Shown here piece after piece: positions 10,744 to 23,000 of a stretch of DNA of 64,000 nucleotides. Source of the DNA: Bemisia tabaci. Its lineage: Eukaryota > Arthropoda > Insecta > Hemiptera > Aleyrodidae. The notes under the pieces are model-generated. The model had not been told where the DNA came from. It searched no databases and saw only the letters and a list, made by a program, of their open reading frames with translations. Position 1 is the first letter of the stretch. The number at the start of each line of letters is the position of its first letter. Where the stretch lies: contig NC_092799.1 in the NCBI RefSeq assembly GCF_918797505.1, positions 372,001 through 436,000 on the forward strand. The letters are read 5' to 3'. Both the position numbers and the translations under genes were made by a program.

Positions 10744-12114
10744 CAGGGCCGGATTTACCTACTTGCCGCCCATGGCCCATGCCGCTAGTATTTTGCCGCC
10801 CCCTTCTCATTCGTTTTGAAACATCAATGAAAACCATCAAATGAACGTGCCAGGGGGGGAGGGGTGCATAAGACGCGTTTACTCGTGTTGAACACATTTT
10901 TTTGGGAAAGCCCCGTCAACACTACTAGCAAAAATTCACGGAACTTTGCGCGAAAGTTAAGTTTTGTAAACTTATCTCTGCGTGTACAAGGCCTTCCATT
11001 CACAAGAAATGAACGAAAAAATTATGAAAGAGCAAACATAAATGTGGATTAATGATATTAACTTCCACCGCCGCGCCTCGCAGACCGCACTGTGTTTGAC
11101 GCAATGCGTCAAGTATTCACACAGACTTGTAGGCGCCATGCGTCTCACGCTGATCGCACTGTGTTTGCCGCAATGCGTGAGGTATACATGCATTCTGGTA
11201 GGCGCTATCCGTTTAACGCTGTCCGCAATGACCGCGCTGTGTTTGATGAAATGCGTGAAGTATTCGTGCAGTCTTGTAGGCGCTAATATGTGTTACATGC
11301 CGATCGCCGCGCCGAGGGCTTCTCCTTTTCATCTCAAGTCCTCGTCATCATTTCTCTCTAGGTAACTCGCGCCGTGCCAGGCCAAATTGCATGTTCGGTT
11401 TCTCTCTTAACTCGACTAATTAAAGGTGCTGCCTCTTGTATCACTGAAAGACGACAAAAGTAGAAATTACTATACTCTCAGAAAATTAGAGATTTTGTCA
11501 CCTTTTCTCGTTTGTAATTTTTTTTTCTAAGTCCGATTTTTTTTTTATACCTACACTGAAAAAAAAATATTGCTGAATTTGCCTTGCACGCGGGTATTTC
11601 ATGGCATGGTGTAGCTAAAAAACGAACGTGCAAACCATGCAGGTAAAATCGCTACACACATTTCAGCTAACTCACACACACGCGTGTGGGTGATTTTGCT
11701 CTCTGAAAAGCCACGTCTGTTACCTTTTTAGTTATTCTTCCGTGAATTTCGCTATTTTTCCGTAAATTCCGCTATTTCAGCCTGACTATTGAGCTATTTT
11801 TACTGTTCGCAAAGTACCAATACCAAAAAATGCAGTTACACTTCCAAGCCACTCGATGCAAGATTATAACTGCATGAAGGCGCGCATATGTAGCAAATCG
11901 GTGTAGCAATTCGTGCTAGTCGTTCACTTGATTCAACACTGTGCACGGATAAGAAAGCTTTACGAAGTGAAGCAAATTTTGCTCCACCCTAAATCGGTGA
12001 ATTAGCAATCCTTTTTTTTCAGTGTACATTTACAAACTTGCAAAATTTGCCGCCCCCTAGAGATTTGCCGTCATGGGCCGCGGCCCATGTGGCCACCCCC
12101 TTAATCCGGCCCTG
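10744..12114. mobile_element. hAT-type DNA transposon, non-autonomous, 1,371 bp
   Basis: TIRs CAGGGCCGGATT (10744-10755) and AATCCGGCCCTG (12103-12114) are flanked by a perfect 8-bp target duplication GCTGAGAC (10736-10743 and 12115-12122). An 8-bp duplication with a CAGGG-type TIR is typical of the hAT superfamily. Subterminal TTGCCGCC and CATGGGC blocks occur near both ends. No transposase frame is present. Three tandem repeats lie at 11083-11298. Confidence 0.88.
11083..11298 (+). repeat. Three coding-like tandem units inside the hAT element
   Basis: Units begin at 11083, 11152 and 11230 (69, 78 and 69 nt). Each carries GTGTTTG, an ATGCGTG/C box and TGTAGGCGC or GGTAGGCGC. One frame (11092-11286) stays open through all three units and repeats a VFDxMRxVF...CRR-like peptide. 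Length differences are multiples of three. Confidence 0.75.
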
Positions 12115-12122
12115 GCTGAGAC

Positions 12123-13270
12123 GCATCAGGGAAAGAACAATGTCCCGAAAATAAATTATTTGTGTACAAATTCATATTAAAATCCCGGAATTCTTTCTCT
12201 TTCCCCTCCGTTGTTTGAAAATTGGTAGTTCACGTAGGTTCGGCGTCACTTAATAAGTAGGTATTAGACAAGGGTAAAAAAAAACTGAAATTTTTCTTTT
12301 ATCAGAGGTCCGCAAAAATATTTTGGATCTTTTGAAAGAATACGGAAGAGAATGACACGTGGAATCCTTGGTTTTCTTGATGGAATTTTTATCTGGAAGT
12401 AAGGAAAACAAAGAAACAACAGCGGAAGGAAAATCAGTTTAAGAATTCTAGACGCCTCGACCTAAAGATTGCTAAAATTCTACTGATGCACTTATCTTGG
12501 AGAAAATTTAAGAGTATTTTCCTTTGAAATTGTTAAGTAAACCAAATTGAGTTTTAAAACTAATGCTCTGAAAAGGGAAACATTACCTACCTACAGACAA
12601 AATCGTGAGTTTCGCAGAAAATCAGTAATTTACTTGAATAAATTTTGCAACGCCTAAATGTGTATCATTATCGAGGTATGTAACTATTTACTCTTGCAAT
12701 TAAAATACCTATCGATGAAAATGTATCACAACCTCCATAAAATCCACAACTTATATTAGAACATTGAAGCCGAGGATCTATCTGCAACCTTAACTAAAAT
12801 AAAGTTCTGAATTTTTCAAGTTGCCTTCAAATCAGTGTGAGACTATTGTTGGTGCGAGCGTGTTGTGCGTGCCAGTTCTGTCAGTGTGTAGTTAGTGTAG
12901 TTCGTGCCCTATTTGAAGGCGTTGAAAGCACTGCGCTCTGTTAGCGAATGATTGTAATGCAGTGTTTTGCTGTTTTGTTTACATTCGAAAATCGTAATCG
13001 CATTCCTCTCATTCGTGCGAGAATTGTAAATTCTAATAAGTATATTTACTCAAGAATTTCGTTCAGTGGGTTATCTAAGATTGTCTCTCGTGTAACTGTC
13101 TACTGAATAAGTAGGTAATCATGGTCCTTTTCCTTGTGTGCCGGTCCAGCACATTTGCTGCCAATGCAGCCTTTCTTTTCCATTCTATTGCCAGCATTTC
13201 TCTTTTCGTAGGTATGTCAAAATGTCAGTTTATTTATTTGAAAATTGAGGTGTAAAAGACTCACATCTGC
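12123..13270. other. Non-coding stretch with a possible transcription start
   Basis: No laminin exon is visible. At 12870-12905 the run CTGTCAGTGTGTAGTTAGTG resembles an arthropod initiator (TCAGT) followed by 5'-UTR-like sequence. A short frame from ATG at 13121 (MVLFLVCRSSTFAANAAFLF...) ends next to a donor-like AGGTATGT at 13209. Suggestive only. Confidence 0.3.
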
Positions 13271-13387
13271 GGGCCGATTATTGAAATTTAAACCAGCCCG
13301 ATAAGACATCGAATTGCGATATATTGCATGGTTAAGATAGGGCTATGTCTTGTCGTGTCGGGCTGACATAGTTTCAATAATCGGGCC
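13271..13387. mobile_element. TIR element (MITE-like), 117 bp
   Basis: GGGCCGATTATTGAAA at 13271-13286 pairs with TTTCAATAATCGGGCC at 13372-13387 (one mismatch), with further pairing inside (CAGCCCGA against TCGGGCTG). No coding capacity. The 386 bp between it and exon 1 hold nothing recognised. Confidence 0.7.
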
Positions 13388-13773
13388 GCTGGGTAGGTAT
13401 GTCTTTAATCAGGGTAATGCACAAGCAAAGATTTTACATTGGTACATGCTCAGCATTATGGGGGAGTGTGCGAATCCCAGAAGTTGTCGCAAAATCCACA
13501 CTATTATACCTGTTTCACTGCATTTATGGAGTCATTGTAACCCTTTCAGCAGGCCTGCTATCAAAGCTGTAGCAGCACAACCAGAAAATCGAAGCTAAAT
13601 CTTAATAATGAAACATATCACATCTTGATGTCCCATCTTGACCAGACTTAAGGCTATCAATCAGCCTGCTAAGTTCTCAGTGGTAATGCAAGTCACTTCA
13701 CCCCTCGTTTCCTGTGTATTTACAATCTAGTCGAAAATGAACTTGTTGCTGAAAAGTTCTCGTTTAATTTCAG

Positions 13774-14016
13774 GTGTACCAGATAGCATACGTGATTGTC
13801 AAAGCTGCCATCTCTCCCAGGCCTGGAAACTGGATTTTAGAGAGGTCTGTAGATGGAGAGACATTCAGTCCTTGGCAATACTTTGCCATCTCAAACGAAG
13901 AATGCTGGACCAAGTATGGGCTCCAGGCATCTCATGGAAATCACGCATTCCAATATGACTCGGAAGTCATATGCACTTCCTACTTCTCTAGACTTAAACC
14001 TCTTGAAGGAGGGGAA
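13774..14016 (+). CDS. wb: wb exon 1 in window: middle of LN domain
   Basis: 81 codons, phase 0 at both ends. It starts VYQIAYVIVKA and contains ISPRPGNWILERSVDG and PWQYFA, hallmarks of the middle of the laminin N-terminal (LN) domain, which mediates laminin network polymerisation. Acceptor TTTCAG at 13768-13773, donor GTAAGT at 14017. The preceding residues of LN must come from an exon not found upstream. The next intron (1,044 bp) holds a 43-bp tandem duplication and one end of a TIR element. Confidence 0.95.
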
Positions 14017-17000
14017 GTAAGTTTCTCTTTTTGATTATTTTTCAAATTTTATCAATCTGTGAACAAATTGACACATAATTCAATTTACTCCGGGGAGATT
14101 CTCAGCTCGCTTCATCTTGACAAATTCAAAACTTTTGGTTTTTCAATGATTTGAGTGGTTATTTTTCGAATGTTGAGAAGGCTCCTCCAAAAATGTCCGG
14201 GGAAGTTTTGTAGTCTTGGCTTCTCTTTGGACCTTGGATCGTCATCTGAACCAATGCCTGAAAATATATCAAATCTTGTCTAATATTTTTAAAATAAGAT
14301 GATGGTAAGACTAAAAGTGGGTAGATAGTGGCTAGGAAGGAAATGGCTGGACTAATAAAACATCCTGCCCAGCAATAGTTGTTGAACACTGCCATGCTGA
14401 GGAAAAATGCCGCTAGAACATCCAAGTATTGTCTAATTTACTCTCAGAAAAAACTTATTTTGGAGGAGTGTTATGAAAATTTACTCTCAGAAAAAACTTA
14501 TTTTGGAGGAGTGTTATGAATCTTTTTCATTGATTTTTTCAGACACCGTAGATTAAATCATAATCTTAATTCTCTAAATAAATTCGAAGAAAAATACTCT
14601 TATGTTTTCCTGAAATTTCGTGATTTGTCAAAGGAAGTTTGGCATTGTCTGAAGTCTCATATAGCGCTCTTCCCTAGCATGGCAGAATTGGTTAGAGCGT
14701 GTTAGAGTTATGTTGCTGCCATGCCACTTATGGTCAGACAATATTAATGCTGCAGTAATGTGTTTGTACTTACAGTTTCTCCATACTTACTGGGACTCCA
14801 TTAAACTTTTCAGTCATGCAGGTGTTTTTAATCAACCGTACATTTGGTTCATTTGCTCAGTGCAATTTCTGCTATATTCATGGTTTAGCAATCTATCTAT
14901 CTCTGTAGATATGCCAAGGAAAAATTTCCTGTCTATCAAAAGCTATTGCCTCACTTTAACGCTTGTCTTCAGTCTGTTGAAGGACTTATTAGTTAGCAAT
15001 GGTTAAAATCCAGTCTTTATACCTACAGCTATATTTGAGAAAACTTTTCTTTTCCAACAGATTCATACATTCCTTATCAAAGGTAGACCTGGTGCTAATA
15101 GTTCTAGTGATGAATTGATGGAGTTTACAAGAGCGCGCTATGTACGTCTCCGGCTTCAGAAACTGAATGTACCCACAGAGCGCATGCTGTCGCATCTACC
15201 GGACAAGTCTTACCACCGTAGTTTATTCTATTCAATAAAGGAGATCTCAGTTGGTGGTCAATGTATCTGTAACGGTCACGCTGCCAAGTGTCGCCACAGT
15301 CGCAACGGAGTAAGTACCTTTTATTTTCTTTTTTATAGGGTTGCCTCCGACAAAAATTTTATCTTTACCTAATTAATTCATATTTACTTTAGATCTTGTC
15401 TCACAATACGTCATTACAAAACACCCCCAAATGTCACAGAATCATTTCATAAAAATTATGATTTTCTCTTCTATCAGTCAAAATCAGGAGGTGAAAGAAT
15501 TTTTCTCTTGAACCATCCACATGAAAGAATAATGAAAGTATTTTAATCATCTTTTTTCTTTACATTGATGTTTGATCTGCAATACACATTTTGTGCAATT
15601 ATAGGTACTGATTACCAAAATTATTTTCTTGAACTTTTCTCCATCATGATCATTATGGGCTTGGTGGGCTTTAGGATTTTTAGCGCTAAAAAGGCTGCTA
15701 GTAGCTTTCATATAGATTTGAAATGTAAGCTTAAGAAGGTAGAGGATTCTTTTCACCCAGTTCAAATTTCTAATTTTATTGCTCAAAAATTTTGTAAATT
15801 ATGACTCTTTTAAAGAGTAACAAAATTGAAAGAAAATGAACAAAGTAAAGATCTTAATGCTCCAGATCTGCCGCCTTGCCTTTGCAATCCCCCTAGGCCT
15901 GCCCTAACTCCCTTAAATACAGCCCTTCCTTTGAGGTTGTTTTACAACAGTACAGTTTTGAAAATAAATTTATCCCTTTATGTGGTAAACAACCTCAGTA
16001 GGTACAAAACATTTTAAATTTAAGTTGCTGTTACCTCTATAGGTATTAATGATGTCTTATGAACAGGTTTGAAGTTCCTTTTTCTACAGTCATTTGTGAA
16101 GCATGTAATAGAGCAATGAATTTCTTCTTCATCCAGCAAATTTGTTCTCAGTCCAAATGAACGTTGAAACTTTTTTGCTTCAGCATACGCATTCAAAAGT
16201 AACGTGTAATCCGTGTTGCAGGAATCGACCTGTGAATGTCAACATAACACTTGTGGGGGAAGCTGTAACGAGTGCTGTCCACTGTTCAACCAACGACCAT
16301 GGCGGCAAGGAACGATTTACAGTGCATCGCCCTGCGAGATGTGCCAGTGTCACGGGCATGCAACATCTTGTGTCTACGATGCAACAATCGATGAGGCCAA
16401 GCTCAGTCTTGATATAGAAGGCTACAACAACGGAGGTGGAGTCTGCACTAACTGCACAGTAAGTTTCAATCCATGCAGCAGACAGAGAGATGAATCAATA
16501 AAATATCGTTTATCCATAAAATTGATAAATGATGAAGGTTTCAATTATGAATTCGAAACCTGGAAAGCTATAATTCTTGAAGATAGTAGAAACAGTGGCA
16601 AGGTGTGAATGATCGATCATCGATGTTTCCCTATTTGAAACTGTGGTAAAAAATCGATCATGAAGGTTTTCGTTGCATACACCCTTTTCATCGATCTTTT
16701 TCCATAGGTTTAAGTGGCAGATCAATCAATATGTCGTAAAGCACAACTGCGCCACTGAATAGAAATTTCTGAAACTATAAAAGTGGATGCACCTAGATCC
16801 AAAATCTTGGTGCACATGACTTTGGCTTCTTTTCTGAACTTTTTTATTTAGTTACGTGCCTGACCCGAGAACGGAACCTTCTTCCCTATAGATGTTCCAT
16901 GCCCTCAGGAAGCTGCTATGGGAGTAAAAAATCTGGGCCGTACACTTTTCCCATTGTACGCTTAGGTTCACCTCTCTCAGACTCCACTATTTTGATGGGT

Positions 17001-20000
17001 CTTCAAAAAAAAAAAAAAAATTTATATCGCTCCTCAGACTTTTCCTAGTGTTAGACGAGAGAATTTTCATAAATTCTGAAAATTGACATTTCTATGAATT
17101 TTTTTTAAAATAATAATAATAATAATGATAAATAGCATTTAAGGCTGTGAGACTCATTTTCTTTATTTTCTTGAAGAATAAGAAGGGAAACCCCGTATCT
17201 GTAGGGATGTAGAAGAAAAGGTTAGGAAAAAACCAAAAAGGTTTCTGAATATTCAGTCAATCCTGACAAAAGTGCACCTTGAGGTCCAAAAAACGTTATT
17301 TTGAGGTAAACTGTTTTGAAGTTTTGAATTCTTGGCAGGATTGCATCATTTGGTGCGTCACAAAACGTTGCATAATTTATTCAGTAATGATTGGATTTTA
17401 CAAAACTGGGTCTCCGATTATTAGAGCTAAGAGTATCCTAGAATTCGATCAGATAGAAATGTGAAAATTATTTTTTGGATCAAAAATGACTCATGACATC
17501 TCTCAAGTTTTTCTTCTCCTTTCATAGTTTAATATTTTCAAGGCTAGTCCTCCCCTTTTAATCTACCATCTTTTTTTTAAAAGAAAATCTTGTAATAATT
17601 CAATCATCTGTCATTTGATTGGCAGAAACACACAACAGGCATCAATTGTGAGCGCTGCGAAACAGGCTGGTATCGACCAATCGGAGTAAGGCCAGATGCT
17701 GAGGTTCCGTGTTTGCCTTGCCAATGCAGTCCTGTCGGGTCTGTCGGCTCCTGCGCTCCTGATGACCTCGGTGGCAAGGTGAGTTTTTCTTCATTCTTCA
17801 TATCTGAGAAAGGATAGGCCATTATTCTTTCAGATGATGTAGGTATCAATGTTTCCAATTGCAATATGTAAGTACTTTGCTCTGGAAAAATAATTGAGCC
17901 ACTTCCAAGCTTTTTCAGGCGAGAAAAACCATCTTTCAAGGAACATCGCTTTGATGTGGGGTACCAAGTCTAATATTAGATTACCGGATACCAGATAATT
18001 TGCCAAGATATCGTGCCGGAGCTAGACCGCACCGAATGCAGATAGTGCTTTTTGGCATGAAATAAATCTCCCGATTTTGGGCAAGGCACACTGTGTATTA
18101 GACCATCGAGGCGGTCATCCACGATGTGTATGCCTTTGTGCTGGCAAGCTCCTTATTTTTCTAAGACATGCGATGAGTCGGCCCCCCAAAGCAAATTCTA
18201 ATATAAAATGACCTGGCAGTTGAGCAGCATAGGTTTCATTGGATTCACGGTGTAATGGGCCGCAATGTCCAGGAAGAAAGATATTATGTATTAGAAGTGT
18301 ACACAAGACAAAAGTGGAAAACAGCGCTGCCAACCTCACACTTTGAAGAGCACCATCACAGCTTGCCGGTCTAAAGTCATAGCATTTCAAAGCCTGTCTT
18401 GACAGCAAGTTGTTATTAATCTCTGTTAGTAAGGATCTCTAAATGTAAAGGAGAAATGGATTTTCAAACCGTTCACGAATTTAGTTGGCTTGTATTTCGA
18501 TATTGTGATAACAAACTTCTGTGACATTACAATAATCGCTGAGTTATGCTCAGACCAAAAACGTTACCCATGGGGAACTCACGCACATGTTGGTGGCATT
18601 GTTTTTCTTGTCTTTTCCACCTGCATGTTCGTTTTTGAAAGTGAAAGACGCAGACTTAAGGAATTAAGTATCATGTTGCGATCATATTAATTTGTGGAAA
18701 ATGCACCTAATTCCGGTAAGAACAGATCAAAGCGCGCCGAAAAGCACAATAATGCCACCAAAATTTCATCAAAATTCTCATGGCAGAAAAAGCACTATCC
18801 AGCGGGTCCAAAAACCGGAAAGTGCGATTAGTCGGTCGGATACAGATATCCGCGAAAATCGTATCCGCCCGGAGCCGGATATCCAGAATCCGGTCGAATA
18901 ATCCGGCAACCCGGATTGCCGGCTCAGCTCTAATTTCAAGCCACAAATTTGACTTATTTCTTGTATATTAAGTGAAAAGGAGGGGAAATTTTGAATTATC
19001 GTGACGGAGATATGTGGTTCTGCTTTTTGGCCATCCATGTCTCTGTTCGTAGCGTTTTAGACTTCCTGTCATACTTAATTTTGTTAATGAAAAACCACTT
19101 AACATCATTTAAAAAAAAACCTATGCAAGTTTTTTTTCTCCATGCAAAGATCATTTTGTGAAAATTCCAAGCCATGATATTGGCTCAGTCTCTTTTTGTG
19201 AAATGAAATAGGAGCAGTTATTTTGAAACATCGCAATCAAGATGTGCATTTTTGCAGTTTCACTGTCAATTTGCAGCATCTGCAGCTTTGAGTAAAAAAG
19301 AGGTAAATGTATTTTCACCATTTTGCATTATCTAGAAGAAATAAGAATAATTTCAGAGCATCAAATATACAAGCCATTAAATGTCAATCCTTTTGTATTG
19401 TCTTCTGCCAGCTTGTTTCTATCTATCGCTATGTTAATTGAATTGGTGAGAATGAATACACACAAACTCCATAACTCGAAAATGCTCAATTTTCATGAAA
19501 GGCAGTCAATTTTCATAAAGGTCATTGAAGTTAGCGCATCTGTTCCAGCTTATACCTTTAAAGTGTCCTGAAGTGCTTATCCTTCAGCACGAAAAATATT
19601 TATCTTATGCCAGTTTTTTCACCCACTGTTTAGTTTTTTGTGTCCAGATTATTTTCATTTTTTTGAGTTGGTGTGTTTTCATTTTCACTGATTCAATTCG
19701 CATTTTTTGTTGATTGACATTGGAATCAGCCGCAAAAATCTTGGGATTTCAATGTATCCAGAGCTTAGTTTCTAATTGTTGCTCTGTTTAATCTTCATCT
19801 TCACTTTTTGGTTTTCTAATGTGTTTGTGAGATATCTTTTCTGACAATTTTCTCTTACTAGGTTGCTGGCTCCTGCGAGTGTCTTCCAGGATTTGCGGGC
19901 GAACTATGCGATCGCTGTGCTATTGGTTTTCACAACTATCCAAACTGTGTACCATGTTCCTGTGATTTTCGCGGATCAAAAGAGTCCTCCTCATGTAATA

Positions 20001-23000
20001 AGCATTGTGATTGCAAGGTAAACAAAATTTTGCCTTCTCAAAGAGTTATCTCAAGAGTAATCACAAAAGAAAAATCAATATTAACATTTTTCATCTTTCT
20101 TTTGTCTGTTCTTTTTTACTTTCATGTCCGTGCATGGATACTCATGACTGTCAGACATTCTCAAAGTAAATCCATCATAGCTAGGCCCAATCTGTTTTCT
20201 TTTTCTCTCTCTTTTCCTGCGCTCAAAATTAAAGGAATGATAGTCTTATCCTACTGGTTCCTAATCAGCAACTAGCCTTTGGCAATGCTTCTTTTCTCCC
20301 TTTAGAAGTAATTTCTTGAACTTTTTGATTTTTTGACTAAATTGTACAAAGGAATAAGTATATTAGAACCCTAATGTAGAACATATTAAACTTTACTATT
20401 AGAACCCTGTAAAAATTCCTTGCTACTGCCTCATTCTTCAACACGATTTTAAAGAGCAACCTCGCATTGCCACCACCATGTAAAACCAATTTTTTGTGGG
20501 GTATGCATGATATCCTCTGTTTTACACCTGCAAATTACTCCTTTCTTTATTTAATTAATTCATTAAATTTGTCAACATTTCTTTCAGTCGAATGTGATGG
20601 GTGCCCAGTGTGATGAATGCAAGCCTGGATTTTTTGGCCTCTCAGCAGACAATCCAGATGGGTGCTCACCATGCTATTGTTCAGGCATTTCGAGCACTTG
20701 TGAAGACTCATATGCGTACAAATTAGATAAGGTTTGTGAGCAAGGATTTCTTCCGTTTTTTGTCATTACAGTCAGTTTCAAGTTTGATCGCCCAAGTTTC
20801 AGTGAGTTGTGCTGTACTCTTACTTTTAATGAACTTAGGAAGTAAAAATGTCTCATTTAGTAGATATTCATCGCCAATAGGCCACTAGACAACATTTAAA
20901 TTAAAGGCCCTTTTCTCATGCCTTTTCTTCAAAATTTTTTACACAGGAAGCAATTCATGCAAAGGAAATTCAGAAATCTGCTTTTCAGCTCCTGAGCGGA
21001 ACACAAATCAAACAAGTGATATCATTTGTATTTTTGCCATCTTACTAAAAAATACTTACATCATATTTAAGACTTGATTTCGAAACCTGTTGTTTTTTTA
21101 TCAGTCATAAAGTCATAACTACAAATACTTTCAGGCTTTAGCTACGTTTGCTTCCTTATTTGAAAGGGTATTTTGAAATTTTTGCAACAGTTTTTTTAAA
21201 CTTTGAAATTCTGATATGAGAGCTCTATCATCAGCTGATTTTGAAAAAAATTATTAGCAGTCAACTGTCTAATCCTCATTTGATTCAATGGTGAAGTTTT
21301 AGGTAGAATACTTGAGACAAAAATAACATCAAAATCAGCCAAAAAATAACATAAAAAATTTCCAAACTCTAGACCTGAGTATGTCACATTTCTCAAATTT
21401 TTGGCTCTTCCATTCACGATTCTGTTGCGTTGTTCAATTCAGGTGGACAGCCTTAACGGATGGCTTGTTTGTGATTTAGGCGTCACTCGCACAGTATTGC
21501 CGACGCTGGACATCGAAACTAACCAACTCTACATCGGCAATTATGAACTGCCAGGTGTCGAAAGCTATTTTTGGCTTGCGCCGGAGGTCTATCGTGGCGA
21601 CAAAGTCACTAGCTATGGAAGCAGGATCCAGTTCCACGTCTCCTGGGTCGTTATGCGTGGAGACACCAGCGGCAAACCTACTGAAACTCCAGATATTGTC
21701 ATCATCGTAAGTTGATTTCATTTTCTCATTTTCACTGTTCGGCTGTGAGATATGTATAGGTGATGGAAGATGGCAAGATTTCTGACGGTTCATAAAAATT
21801 GTAGGGTTAGGAAACTCATGGGAACCTGGAGAAGCCAAGGATTCATTTGAAAAATCAGGAAATTTTTCAAGTAGCATGTTAGTTCAGAGTCAGTGCCGTT
21901 CAAGACAGTGCAGTCAACTTCCGAGTGCCTTTTTCAGCCTCAGAAAAGAGAACCTTTATACAAAGTTTGTCATAAGTCAACATAATGAAAAGACAAAAGT
22001 ATCCAAAGGGAAGCTCTGATTGAAGGTTAGGGAACATCATGGAATCTGAAAATTTTGGAGTCCGGGGGAAATCAAAGAAAGTCAGAAAATTGAAAAATGA
22101 AGAAATTGTGGTTACCCCGAGATGTGCAAATATATTTTGATTTGCAAATTCTTTTGATACTTATGTCTGTTGTCCTCCTGCTGGTTTTTCTATCCATGTA
22201 TACACATTTTTGCTGAACCATTTTTTAAAATTAATTTATTCCTAATTTTGTTACCTCATCAATGGACACTAGATTTTCTTTTCTAACTTATCACTCTTTA
22301 GTGATTCTGTCTGTGATCTAACCCAATGAATTAGCGTCCATTACAGCTAACATTTTATAAAATTCAGAAAGAGAGAAAAAAAGCATGCATCTAATGTTTA
22401 CTTTGAACAACAAAGCAGATAATTCTAATGGAAAATTGATAACGATTGATTCATTTCTAGGCTGAGAAACCTCATTGCCCCTCCCCTATGCATTCGCTGT
22501 TTTTGATTGTATTTTCTAATTTTTTATTCTGTTACACAGGGTAACAATGGTCTGAAACTTGGCTACGGAAAAAGCAAGTACTATAACGAGAAAAATGAGA
22601 GCATCATTATCAATCTGATTGAGAGAGGTTGGTTCAGAATAGAGGATGGGAATGATACTCACACTGACTCACAAATACAAGCCCCAGTGTCGCGGGAACA
22701 GTTCCTCAGTGTAATTGGTGATATCAAGCATATTTTGCTGCGGGCAACTTTTCACACAGATCAAGTTGAAGGAAGGTTTGTATAGCCTGCTTCTATTTGG
22801 AACTAAATGGATGGCTGACTCATTCGAGTACTTTCTTTAACTAGAATTGGCTAACTGCATTATGAATCGTCTAATTTCTTCTCTTGTTGTATTTTTGAAA
22901 GCAAAAAAGAAAAAAGAAAACTATGAAGAAAAACCTCATAATGATGATTTAAAAATATGTAATTAGGAGAGGAAATGATCGAAAATTTTTATCTGCCACG

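Noticed and set aside
13350..13598. 82-codon frame directly upstream of exon 1, considered as missing LN sequence
   Set aside because: It lacks LN motifs (ATCG, WWQSP, NAIDG) and begins inside the TIR element.
18115..18408. 97-codon frame on the minus strand in intron 4
   Set aside because: No motif, no start context and no splice partners; probably chance.
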